Positions 1 to 7,155 of a stretch of DNA of 35,222 nucleotides are shown piece by piece. The stretch spans positions 1-35,222 of the forward strand of contig JAJEHL010000025.1 in the NCBI GenBank assembly GCA_022823725.1, read 5' to 3'. The position numbers and the translations under genes were made by a program. Numbering within the stretch: the stretch's first letter is position 1; the number at the start of each line of letters is the position of its first letter. Under the pieces are notes generated by a model, which did not search any database, was not told the origin of the DNA, and saw nothing but the letters and a program-made list of their open reading frames with translations. The DNA comes from Candidatus Latescibacterota bacterium. GTDB lineage: Bacteria; Latescibacterota; UBA2968.

Positions 1-101
1 AGATGACCGCGATGCCATGGGCCTTTTGAGTCTCTGCGTGCCTTCCACCGTGGTGCAGCTGCATTCCATTTCGTATGATTTGACTCGTGCATCTTATTCA
101 T
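1..101 (-). CDS. N-terminal fragment of a probable SAM-dependent methyltransferase
   Basis: An ATG on the minus strand at 101 is preceded by AAGGAG (rc of 111-116) at good spacing, and the frame stays open to the window edge for 33 codons. The peptide begins MNKMHESNHTKWNAAAPRW and continues with an Arg/Lys-rich stretch and GPWHR. A short leader followed by a W-N-x-x-A-x-x-W pattern is typical of the first helix of small class I methyltransferases. The SAM-binding motifs would lie outside the window, so the assignment rests on the N-terminus alone. The gene follows the PhyH gene on the same strand but is separated from it by a terminator. Confidence 0.4.
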   Translation of the reverse strand, partial: MNKMHESNHTKWNAAAPRWKARRDSKGPWHRGH

Positions 102-125
102 TTTACAGACTCCTTTAAACCAAAA

Positions 126-170
126 AACCGCAGGCATTCAATTCAAATTGAATACCCACGGTTATTTTTT
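126..170 (-). terminator. rho-independent terminator downstream of the PhyH gene
   Basis: AACCG (126-130) pairs with CGGTT (159-163), and an inner 8-bp repeat ATTCAATT / AATTGAAT closes the hairpin. Read on the minus strand it follows the PhyH stop codon by about 30 bases and ends in a run of T. The plus strand also has a T-run (165-170), so it may work in both directions. Confidence 0.6.
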
Positions 171-195
171 ACTCAATTATAAAATACCTCGAACA

Positions 196-1236
196 TTACA
201 ACGTTGGGCTTGCACTCGCTCCATTGGCACTCAGCATTGCCCTGGTCTCGTCCGTCAGCCGGATGTGCGGCGGCGACATGCCCGGCAGCAACACACTCGG
301 GTCGCTCTCCACACGCGCCAGCGGATGGAGCTTTGTGAGTGCCGGGTTCGCGGAGTAGTCTTTGTCCTCCCGGGGATCGTTAAACCAGCACGGTGAGAAC
401 TCTAAGATCCGTTTCTGTCGCTCAGTGAGTTCGGGGTCGTTGGTATCGTACGCAACGTCGCCGTGGTGCATGCCGAAAGGAACATACTTGTAGAAGAGGG
501 TACGGCGCTCGTCGCTCCCTGCCCACGGAATCGTACCATGTTTGAGCTTCTCACTGAACAAAATGCAGTCCCCAGCCTTAGCCTCGACGCGATGCACCGG
601 CACATCGTCATCCCAGTTCGGCAGTTGCGACGTCCATTTCGTGTCGCACCAGTTCCGCCGCCAGTCGCCGTCAATGTCCAGCAGTTTCTGCTCATTGGCC
701 GGCTTGTGTGTGCCAATAACACACCCGAAGCCCCCGTCATCTGGTCCGACGGTCTTGAGTTCATACACACACGTGATATGAAAGGCGCCCGGGCCGCCGT
801 GGAGCGTCCCGCCTATGTCCGCGCCGTCTGTCGGTTTCCGGCCAGGTTTGTAATGTATATTGTCATGATCTAACCGGAACAAGGGGCGAAGCTCTTCTGG
901 CATATGTGCTGGGGCATGGCCCCACGACGGGTCGCCGAGGAGCTCTTCAAGGATGGGCAGCATGGTCTCGTTGTCGATCAGATCCCTGTATGCCTTGCTC
1001 CAGAGCCTTCTCCCTACGTAGGTATTGCCGTGCCGATCCGTTGTCTGGCGTGTGTCGCGCCCCCGGATGCTTTTGCGCTTCCGTGCGTCGGTGCCGTCCG
1101 TGGACAGCGTCTCCTCCCGCTCAAAGATATGCTGATCATAGACTTCATTGAGTTCGTCCAACTGCTGTTGATTGAGCACATTGGGCACGACGACATAGCC
1201 TTGTCGTGCGAATGTGTCACGCATCGCATTGTCCAT
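196..1236 (-). CDS. phytanoyl-CoA dioxygenase (PhyH)-like protein
   Basis: This 346-residue protein has the outline of the PhyH family, non-haem Fe(II)/2-oxoglutarate oxygenases of the cytoplasm. The N-terminal DTFARQGYVVVPNVL matches the usual opening of the fold. A basic-residue strand with R-R-T-L-F-Y-K-Y (244-251) and a distal His in LKHGTIPW (H233) fit the C-terminal half of the jelly roll. The start is set by GAGGAG 8 bases upstream. Oddly, no clear H-x-D iron motif is seen where expected: the region reads LHGGPG (145-150). The protein may therefore use a variant metal site or be a non-catalytic relative. The substrate cannot be predicted. It is a single-gene unit ending in a good terminator. 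Confidence 0.75.
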   Translation of the reverse strand: MDNAMRDTFARQGYVVVPNVLNQQQLDELNEVYDQHIFEREETLSTDGTDARKRKSIRGRDTRQTTDRHGNTYVGRRLWSKAYRDLIDNETMLPILEELLGDPSWGHAPAHMPEELRPLFRLDHDNIHYKPGRKPTDGADIGGTLHGGPGAFHITCVYELKTVGPDDGGFGCVIGTHKPANEQKLLDIDGDWRRNWCDTKWTSQLPNWDDDVPVHRVEAKAGDCILFSEKLKHGTIPWAGSDERRTLFYKYVPFGMHHGDVAYDTNDPELTERQKRILEFSPCWFNDPREDKDYSANPALTKLHPLARVESDPSVLLPGMSPPHIRLTDETRAMLSANGASASPTL

Positions 1237-1454
1237 CGTCTAATCTCCTCTACGTGTAGGAACTACAAGGGACATTTCTTGCGTATGGATTGCTGGTAAG
1301 AAGGTGTTTCCGGCAGTGGTTGTCAAGTGTTTTTGTCGTACTTGCGGATGGCCGATATGGGAAACATAACGCTTTCGGGTGTAAAGCCCCGCCGAGCGAG
1401 AATATTGTGGATCAAGAAGCGGTGAATACGACCATTTCAAGATAAAATCCTTTG

Positions 1455-1478
1455 ATATATGTCATATTTGACATATAT
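1455..1478. promoter_or_regulatory. 24-bp palindrome, probable operator of the toxin-antitoxin remnant
   Basis: ATATATGTCA (1455-1464) and TGACATATAT (1469-1478) are perfect 10-bp inverted repeats separated by TATT, ending 7 bases before the ATG at 1486. A possible -35 (TTGATA, 1452-1457) overlaps the left arm. Antitoxins of this HTH family normally repress their own operon from such palindromes, so this is the likely autoregulatory site. Confidence 0.6.
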
Positions 1479-1485
1479 TTTTTAT

Positions 1486-1563
1486 ATGAGTCCTGCTGAC
1501 AAACCTCTGGTATGGCTTCACGGACAAATCAAAACGCCTCCATTTTCTCTGTCGGCGAGATAG
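1486..1563 (+). pseudogene. N-terminal remnant of a Gp49/HigB-like (RelE superfamily) toxin
   Basis: A 25-codon frame starts at ATG 1486 and stops at TAG 1561. It reads MSPADKPLVWLHG, then Q-I-K-T-P-P-F-S and a final A-R. As I recall the family, this is the conserved start of phage-derived Gp49-like toxins, which normally continue for a further 70-90 residues (E-A-G-F-L-L-R-x-L-Q and so on). Here everything after A-R is gone, and the antitoxin gene begins 8 bases after the stop. The simplest reading is one internal deletion that removed the catalytic body and left promoter, operator and antitoxin. The family call is from memory of conserved N-termini. Confidence 0.6.
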
Positions 1564-1571
1564 GATAACTC

Positions 1572-1886
1572 ATGGATATAAAAAAGAAAAAACTTCTCGA
1601 GGCTGCCGGATGGCGTGTGGGTTCAACAGACGATTTTCTGAGCCTGACCGACGAAGAAGCCGCTTACATTGATCTCAAAATCACGTTGAGCAAGAAAGTG
1701 CGTCAATGCCGTGAGCGAGAAAATCTGACCCAAACACAACTGGCCGAATGCCTCAAATCCAGTCAATCTCGTGTCGCCAAAATCGAAGCGGGTGATCCCT
1801 CTGTTTCTGTAGATCTATTGATACGATCCCTCTTCGCGCTTGGGGTCACCAAATCCGAACTTGCCAAAATGCTCGTATCGCAATAG
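1572..1886 (+). CDS. XRE-family antitoxin (HigA-like), now without an intact toxin
   Basis: This 104-residue protein carries a Cro/C1-type helix-turn-helix at about residues 40-95. Its core is T-Q-T-Q-L-A-E-C-L followed by SSQSRVAKIEAGDPSVSVDL, in which S-Q-S-R-V-A-K-I-E is the recognition helix. The N-terminal K-K-K-L-L-E-A-A-G-W-R-V-G-S and LTDEEAAYIDLK segments are typical of antitoxins paired with Gp49-like toxins. The start at 1572 follows AGGAT by 6 bases. The toxin upstream is reduced to 25 codons, so this is an orphan antitoxin that may still bind the palindrome at 1455-1478. It could neutralise related toxins elsewhere or simply be decaying. Confidence 0.85.
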   Translation: MDIKKKKLLEAAGWRVGSTDDFLSLTDEEAAYIDLKITLSKKVRQCRERENLTQTQLAECLKSSQSRVAKIEAGDPSVSVDLLIRSLFALGVTKSELAKMLVSQ

Positions 1887-1983
1887 AGCGGTCATCCAGG
1901 AACGAGCTATTTAGAGGAGGCATGAGACAATTCGGAGATTCTTGAAATGTCGCACAATGCGATCAACATAAGGAGCCTGAACC

Positions 1984-2871
1984 ATGGAACGCAGAGAAGT
2001 CCGCTGGGAACGCATGTTTCCCGATGAATTGGAAGCCGCTTTTGAGGATTGTCCAGTAGTGTATTTGCCCTATGGCCTGTGTGAACCCCACGGCCCGGTA
2101 AACACCCTGGGCCTGGACGCGCTGCGTGCCCACGGGGTGGTGTGCCAGGCCGCCCGGTCCTTCGGAGGCATTGTAGCACCTCCCGAATACTGGCACTGCC
2201 ACGAATCCGGAGGCTACGGTACCTGGGCACACGAACGGGTGGGTGACGCCCGCCCCTGGCTTACAGCGGTGCCCCCGTGGATCTTTTTGAAAAATCTCTG
2301 CTATCACATCCGCGCCGTCGATGCCCTGGGGTTTCACGTAGCCGTGCTCTTCTCGGGACATTCGGGACCACATCGCCTGGACGTACCCGTTGTACTGGAA
2401 ATCCTCCAGCAACACGTCTCCGTCCGACTCTATTCTCTTATGAGTATGGGCACAGGGGAATCCCGGTTCAAAGACGACCGGGGCATGGGCGGCCACGCGG
2501 GAAGAGGCGAAACATCGCTACTATGGGCCGTGGCTCCAGACTGCGTAGATCTGTCCCGCCTTCCTGAACCGAACGAGCCAGGACCCCATTTCGCCCAGGG
2601 CGATTATGTGGATACATCCAGCCGGCGAGCGGGAGAAGAAATGGTGGCTGATACAGCTGCACATATCTCGGAAAAAGCAAGAGAACTTCTGACAGAATAC
2701 GAGCAGTTAAAACCCGATCACACCCCGCTGACCTACGGGCAGATCGAGCGTATCTGGGAAGAGGAGATCCGCCCCAAGATGAAAAATTTCGCTTCTATGC
2801 AGAGTGGGGATGAAGCACCCCCTGAAAATTCCCGCTGGTATGCCAACTGGCGGATACCGGATCTGGGTTAG
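1984..2871 (+). CDS. creatininase-family amidohydrolase
   Basis: This 295-residue protein has the creatininase fold signature. LPYGLCEPHGPVNTLGLDAL (28-47) carries the metal ligands E34, H36 and D45; the strand VLFSGHSGPH supplies H126; HAGRGETSLL supplies E175. Family members are dinuclear metal amidohydrolases acting on cyclic amides or formamides, for example creatinine, mycofactocin precursor or riboflavin-pathway intermediates, so the substrate is open. The start follows AGGAG at about 9 bases. A well-spaced mini-ORF of 7 codons (ATG 1922, GAGGAGG in front) sits in the leader; its significance is unknown. No signal peptide is visible, so it should be cytoplasmic. It stands alone; the next gene is convergent. 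Confidence 0.8.
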   Translation: MERREVRWERMFPDELEAAFEDCPVVYLPYGLCEPHGPVNTLGLDALRAHGVVCQAARSFGGIVAPPEYWHCHESGGYGTWAHERVGDARPWLTAVPPWIFLKNLCYHIRAVDALGFHVAVLFSGHSGPHRLDVPVVLEILQQHVSVRLYSLMSMGTGESRFKDDRGMGGHAGRGETSLLWAVAPDCVDLSRLPEPNEPGPHFAQGDYVDTSSRRAGEEMVADTAAHISEKARELLTEYEQLKPDHTPLTYGQIERIWEEEIRPKMKNFASMQSGDEAPPENSRWYANWRIPDLG

Positions 2872-2911
2872 AGCGGACTGATCAGTACCCCTTGCCGATT
2901 TGCCTGTTTGC

Positions 2912-3928
2912 CTAACAGTTCACCGCAACGCGATTCCCCGTAACAATAGATTCCTGGATAGCCATCGCGATAGCTGTTGCAATCAGTCCGTCTTCCGGCG
3001 TTGCAGCTACGGGGGCACCACTTCGGACCGCGTTGAAAAATGCACGCATATTGTACTCCATCAGGGTCATTCGCTCAGGCGCGTGAAACGTCTCGACTGT
3101 AGATTCGCTGGCCTCCCTCAGTGCCCATTCCAGCGTATCCGGTAGCCATTGCGTTCCAGTTATGCGTGCCAGTCCGTTCTCTGTCCAAATATCCAGAAGA
3201 TGTCCGCCATCAGCACAAGCAGCACCAATGCCACCACAAGTCAGCGAAGCGGAGGCCCCAGATTCAAACTCAATGACTGCTGCTGCCGCATCCGGCATTG
3301 GGCGGCCTCTGAAGGATCCCCCAAATGAGAATACTGATTTGGGCTTGCCCAATAAAAATGCCAGCGTGTCGAAAAGATGTACATAGCACTCGTTGAGAAG
3401 CCCATTGTGGTTTTCCGGATCCCAGTGTTGTGCTTCTGGAGGCGGACACCAACCCATCATCAGATTGGCATTTGCCATCCACCCATTGCCGAGATCGCCT
3501 TTCAGGAGTTCTCGCAACCGCACCATTGCAGGCATACAACGGATCGGAAATTCGACCTGACAGGGCAAATCAAAACTGTTGCACAAGTCAACCAATTCTC
3601 TTCCACTTTTGACAGTCCCTGCCCAGGGCTTCTCGATCAGCATTGGGATGCCCCTGTTGCCAGCCGATTCGATCAGCGCCCTGCGATGTTTGGGCGTCAC
3701 CGCAAGTGCGATCGCGTCCAACGATTCGTCATCCATCATCTGGTCTGCATCTTCGTAAAGCCTGAGATCATTTTCCTTCTCATAGGCTCTATAACCGCCC
3801 ATACCATCCAATCGAGCAGGCATATTCTCCGCAGTTGCCACAACGTGAGCACCCTCGATTTTCTTCACAGTTTCTACCATCCATCGACCAAGACCAAGAC
3901 CAACAACACCAAGCCTGATAGGTGTCAT
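2912..3928 (-). CDS. Gfo/Idh/MocA-family NAD(P)-dependent oxidoreductase
   Basis: The 338-residue product starts with a Rossmann fold, GVVGLGLGR (7-15). The family EKP motif follows at 99-101 (LIEKPWAG), then a C-terminal alpha/beta sheet domain with L-N-E-C-Y-V-H-L-F-D, whose H184 lies where the catalytic His usually sits. Family members oxidise or reduce sugars, inositols and related polyols. The start is supported by AAGGAG 7 bases upstream. The gene is convergent with the creatininase-family gene and not in an obvious operon. The exact substrate cannot be read from the sequence. Confidence 0.85.
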   Translation of the reverse strand: MTPIRLGVVGLGLGRWMVETVKKIEGAHVVATAENMPARLDGMGGYRAYEKENDLRLYEDADQMMDDESLDAIALAVTPKHRRALIESAGNRGIPMLIEKPWAGTVKSGRELVDLCNSFDLPCQVEFPIRCMPAMVRLRELLKGDLGNGWMANANLMMGWCPPPEAQHWDPENHNGLLNECYVHLFDTLAFLLGKPKSVFSFGGSFRGRPMPDAAAAVIEFESGASASLTCGGIGAACADGGHLLDIWTENGLARITGTQWLPDTLEWALREASESTVETFHAPERMTLMEYNMRAFFNAVRSGAPVAATPEDGLIATAIAMAIQESIVTGNRVAVNC

Positions 3929-3997
3929 ATTGTTCTCCTTATAAACCCGCTTCCTCTACCGTCGAACATGCTTCCAGTTTCTCTGACTGGACCATGT

Positions 3998-5041
3998 TCA
4001 AGTTCCGTTTATCGCAACTTCAGCCTGTCGAAGCTGATCCGTGATCCATCCGAAGTCCGGGGCATCTCCGAGAATCATGCCCTGCATGGCTCGGTAGTCT
4101 TGTTCTATCACCTTGCGCAGTTCCGCTTGAGGAACCAGTCTCACCGATCCTGGAACCGCTTCTTCGAACCGCTTCCAGGCCTGTCGGAACGCGACGAGGT
4201 TGTGGTTCCGAACTGCGTCCAGTAGATCGGTGTCGGTCAAAGCCGACCTGCCGACTTCCGTCGCCGTGATCACCGCCACATCGTAGTAGTGACGCGAGAT
4301 GCGATCTTTGTCAGTTGGCAGGCGCCCGGCGTCCCGGTATCCGCAATATGCGCCATGCAGGATCAGTAGCTTCTCCCAATAGGTGCGCTCGGGCGCGATC
4401 ACGAGAATGCCCGCCGCTGTGAACGACCAGTCAGGAAGCTCATCGTCGATATAGGGGGTGACCATGCAGTGCTGGTTGGGGTCAACTGCCGACCTCGCTC
4501 CCGCCTCGATCTTCACGCGCGGGGCTACATAAGTGACGTCTCCGCTTGGAAAGAGGGTTGGATACTCGATGAAGAGCGTCTGTCCATCGACGTCGCCCTC
4601 ATCCGAAACGATCTGACAGCCGGTCGAGAGTTCGTCGATTCGACTCGCCAGAGCGGTCCGCAAAGCCCCACGAATGTATCCGCTGCACGACGCCCTGAGT
4701 TCCTTGAACAGCGCGGCCCGTTTCTTGTTCGACAGTTGGCTAGCTACGGTCGGGTCACGCTCCCCTTCAAAGCCAAGACCGTCGCGGAACACCACGAGAT
4801 CGATATCCTCGGAAAATCGCTCAATGAGTCCAAAGGCTTTGGACAGCGACGTTCCACCCTTGAAAAGCAGCCTCGGATGCCCCTCGGGACGCCGATTGAA
4901 CAACGTGTCGAGAACCAGGCAAACCCAGAAGTCCTTCTCCACATAGCTCGGCAACGTATCGAGGCGAGTTGCCGCCGCTTCAAGAACGTCTCGCCTATCC
5001 TGATCCGGCAGGGCGAGGAACGATTCAAAGCCCTTGGTCAT
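3998..5041 (-). CDS. abiEii: AbiEii/AbiGii-type nucleotidyltransferase toxin
   Basis: A 347-residue protein with the hallmarks of the type IV toxin AbiEii. LLFKGGTSLSKAF (58-70) is the nucleotidyltransferase G-G-T-S loop. RFSEDIDLVV (75-84) holds the paired metal-binding acids D79 and D81. The downstream E-K-L-L-I-L (223-228) and S-R-H-Y-Y-D (249-254) match the conserved basic and acidic motifs of the toxin core. I place the start at 5041 because this ATG overlaps the AbiEi stop codon as ATGA. An ATG further upstream (5092) would add 17 residues inside abiEi and is less likely. All key residues are present, so the toxin appears intact. AbiEii toxins transfer nucleotides to targets such as tRNA and can abort phage infection. 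Confidence 0.9.
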   Translation of the reverse strand: MTKGFESFLALPDQDRRDVLEAAATRLDTLPSYVEKDFWVCLVLDTLFNRRPEGHPRLLFKGGTSLSKAFGLIERFSEDIDLVVFRDGLGFEGERDPTVASQLSNKKRAALFKELRASCSGYIRGALRTALASRIDELSTGCQIVSDEGDVDGQTLFIEYPTLFPSGDVTYVAPRVKIEAGARSAVDPNQHCMVTPYIDDELPDWSFTAAGILVIAPERTYWEKLLILHGAYCGYRDAGRLPTDKDRISRHYYDVAVITATEVGRSALTDTDLLDAVRNHNLVAFRQAWKRFEEAVPGSVRLVPQAELRKVIEQDYRAMQGMILGDAPDFGWITDQLRQAEVAINGT

Positions 5042-5661
5042 ACAGCAACGGCCTGTTCGCTCGCGATGCTGCGCGCCAGCGGCAATGCCCAACCGGGAAG
5101 ATCGCGGCTGTTATGCAACAGATCGAGCTTCACGTCTTCGGGAAGATGGCGACTCAACGTCGAGACAATCTCTCCGTTCAGGATTGCGCGGGGTCCCAGC
5201 CACCGCAACGCCTGAACCACGGGTGCGGCGGGTCTTCCCGCCCACCGCATGACGCTTGGGCTCGCGTGCCGAAACTGGACGGTTCTTCCGTCGATCTTGA
5301 GGGTTCTGGAGTGGCCATCCGTCACATAGCTGGCCTTTGCGGGTACGGCGTTGGTGAGACCCAGTTGATTCGCGGCCACCAATCCATCCGGCATGATCCG
5401 CACGCCATCTCGCCGGGCCAGCGCTGCGATGGCCGCACCCAGATCAACGGGCGCAGGTCGATTCAGCACATTGCTGATCCTCGGCCTGTCGTACAGGCCA
5501 TGGCCCACCCGGCGTAGCCGTCCCGCCTTGACGAGACGCGACAGGGCCTGGTCAACGGCCTCGCGGCTGCCGAGGTCCAGGAAATCCTTCGGCGTGCATA
5601 CCCACCTTCCGCTATCGTGGACGGACACCCTCTGCATGATCTTGTCGGCGATTCCGGTCAT
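5038..5661 (-). CDS. abiEi: AbiEi-like type IV antitoxin and repressor (DUF6088-like)
   Basis: This 207-residue protein lies directly upstream of the AbiEii toxin with a 4-bp ATGA overlap, which implies translational coupling. The N-terminus (residues about 1-65) is a winged helix: F-L-D-L-G-S-R-E-A-V-D-Q-A-L-S-R-L followed by GRLRRVGHGLYDRP, the wing typical of AbiEi. The remainder, with A-A-I-A-A-L-A-R-R-D-G and P-A-K-A-S-Y-V-T-D-G, matches the antitoxin body of the shorter DUF6088 branch. Such proteins repress their own operon by binding inverted repeats and counter the toxin without forming a stable complex. An inverted repeat lies just upstream (5693-5706). The pair is visibly richer in G+C than its flanks, suggesting transfer. 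Confidence 0.85.
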   Translation of the reverse strand: MTGIADKIMQRVSVHDSGRWVCTPKDFLDLGSREAVDQALSRLVKAGRLRRVGHGLYDRPRISNVLNRPAPVDLGAAIAALARRDGVRIMPDGLVAANQLGLTNAVPAKASYVTDGHSRTLKIDGRTVQFRHASPSVMRWAGRPAAPVVQALRWLGPRAILNGEIVSTLSRHLPEDVKLDLLHNSRDLPGWALPLARSIASEQAVAV

Positions 5662-5692
5662 TGGACTACATTCCTCGCATTCAGGCGCCTCT

Positions 5693-5737
5693 TGACACTA
5701 ATGTCAGAAATCTATACTATTTATCTTACTATGTCAA
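5693..5737 (-). promoter_or_regulatory. promoter and operator of the AbiE pair
   Basis: On the minus strand, TTGACA (5732-5737) is followed after exactly 17 bases by TAGATT (5709-5714). Immediately downstream lies TGACA-CTAA-TGTCA (5693-5706), an inverted repeat placed about where transcription would start. This is a good candidate site for AbiEi autorepression. Confidence 0.6.
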
Positions 5738-5787
5738 GGAGGGATGCCTTCCCTCGCGCAAAATTTAAACACAAATCGAGGAGATGA

Positions 5788-6903
5788 ATGATGCAGAATT
5801 ATCAAGGAGATATTACGAACCTTCGCGTAGTTCGTCGAGTTGAGCAGCATCCGCAGGCCTGGCGCGTGTGGCAACCGGTCATTATTCCGGGGAACAAGAA
5901 AAGGCATCTCATTGTGGCCTTTGGAGCGATGGTCAACGGCAAGAAAGACATGGGAGATATTCTCGCGACGATCTCAACCGACGATGGGGACACCTGGGAG
6001 AAACCGGTGACGATCTTTGATCATCGCCAGCGTCAGGGTATGGTGCAGTTTGCCTACGCGAATCCAGTCCTTTACCGCGCTCCCGGACAGGACGTCATCT
6101 GGTGCTTTGCGATGCGCTGCCCAATAGCCCAGAAGAACAGCGAAGAATCTCAACTGGTCGGTGCATTCACTGCAGATGGCGGTTATTCCTGGACACAGGT
6201 AGAACTGGCTATGCACTATGCAGGGCCGCTGATTACATGCTCAACCATCGTAACCACGGAGAGCGACTCGGTACACAAGTTTCTGATGCCAGCACACCGC
6301 AACACGCTACAGGAAGACCCCCGTGGTTCGCGTGACCACTTCGTTCTCAGCAGTACCAGCTTGCTGGAGTGGAAACTCGAAGCCTATATTCCCCAACCCA
6401 CCAATGCTCGTGTTTTCCTGCATGAGGGAAATATCGCGCAGGGAGAAACACCAGAGGAACTATGGATTGTCATGCGAACTGCCGATTATGACGAAACCGA
6501 TCGCACGACGGACCCTCCCAGAGCCTATTCGAGCGTGAGCCGTGACGGTGGCCGTACCTGGAGTGTTGCCAAACCCGAACCCGACCTGCACAACGCCAAA
6601 TCAAAGGCTTTCTTTGGCCGATCCTCGAATGGCACGCATATCTATGTGTACAGCGATGGCCCTCCCCAAAGAGTAAAAACACCGGGATTTCCAAACGGAG
6701 GCCGGACTTCTCTGCGGTACAAAACAAAAAACCCCGGAGACACCTGGAGCGAAGAAAAAACCTTCTACGATGCCGGGATTAAGAACTCTTATCCCACACT
6801 TATTGAAATTGCACCGGGTGACTTCCGTTGCGTATGGGACAGCGGCACATCAGATACGCCGCGTACCCATATTCATTTCGGCAAGTTGCGAATTTCATCA
6901 TGA
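5788..6903 (+). CDS. Asp-box (BNR) beta-propeller protein, sialidase superfamily
   Basis: The 371-residue protein contains at least three Asp boxes (S/T-x-D-x-G-x-x-W): STDDGDTW (63-70), TADGGYSW (128-135) and SRDGGRTW (251-258). These hairpins mark the six-bladed propeller of sialidases and relatives. There is no signal peptide and no carbohydrate-binding module, which is unusual for a secreted sialidase, so a cytoplasmic glycoside-processing or non-catalytic role is possible. Start: ATG 5788 or the adjacent ATG 5791, both behind CGAGGAGATGA. It runs divergently from the AbiE pair and has no co-directional partner. Catalytic residues cannot be assigned with confidence. Confidence 0.75.
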   Translation: MMQNYQGDITNLRVVRRVEQHPQAWRVWQPVIIPGNKKRHLIVAFGAMVNGKKDMGDILATISTDDGDTWEKPVTIFDHRQRQGMVQFAYANPVLYRAPGQDVIWCFAMRCPIAQKNSEESQLVGAFTADGGYSWTQVELAMHYAGPLITCSTIVTTESDSVHKFLMPAHRNTLQEDPRGSRDHFVLSSTSLLEWKLEAYIPQPTNARVFLHEGNIAQGETPEELWIVMRTADYDETDRTTDPPRAYSSVSRDGGRTWSVAKPEPDLHNAKSKAFFGRSSNGTHIYVYSDGPPQRVKTPGFPNGGRTSLRYKTKNPGDTWSEEKTFYDAGIKNSYPTLIEIAPGDFRCVWDSGTSDTPRTHIHFGKLRISS

Positions 6904-7155
6904 TTCACGTTATGCCCTGAATCGGAATCAATCCTGGATCGAGGACATGGCGTTGAATCCCAAAAGTTGTCGCAAAAGCGGCTCAATGAAACGCCACTGG
7001 CTACTACACTAACATCATCCTTAAGCTGATTTTGGGCCGCATAGAATTCGGCAACAGCATCTAAAACGGGGCAACTCCATCAAGTTGACCAATAGGATGA
7101 CAATTTGTAAATTGGTAAGACATACAAGCAAATTCAATATATTGATAGGTGATAA
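6904..7155. promoter_or_regulatory. intergenic region with the probable promoter of the DAC-like gene
   Basis: This 252-base gap holds no convincing gene. Near its right end TTGACC (7085-7090) and TAAATT (7108-7113) are 17 bases apart, a plausible sigma70 promoter. A perfect 14-bp palindrome, CAATTT-GT-AAATTG (7101-7114), covers the -10 element and could be a repressor site. Confidence 0.45.

Noticed and set aside
1240-1440. 66-codon frame between the PhyH and toxin-antitoxin loci
   Set aside because: No SD, no motif; composition looks non-coding.
3377-4225. 282-codon open frame on the plus strand across the oxidoreductase start and the AbiEii end
   Set aside because: Antisense to two genes with strong motifs; no SD.
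4469-5215. 248-codon open frame opposite the AbiE genes
   Set aside because: Overlaps two well-supported genes on the other strand and shows no motif or SD.
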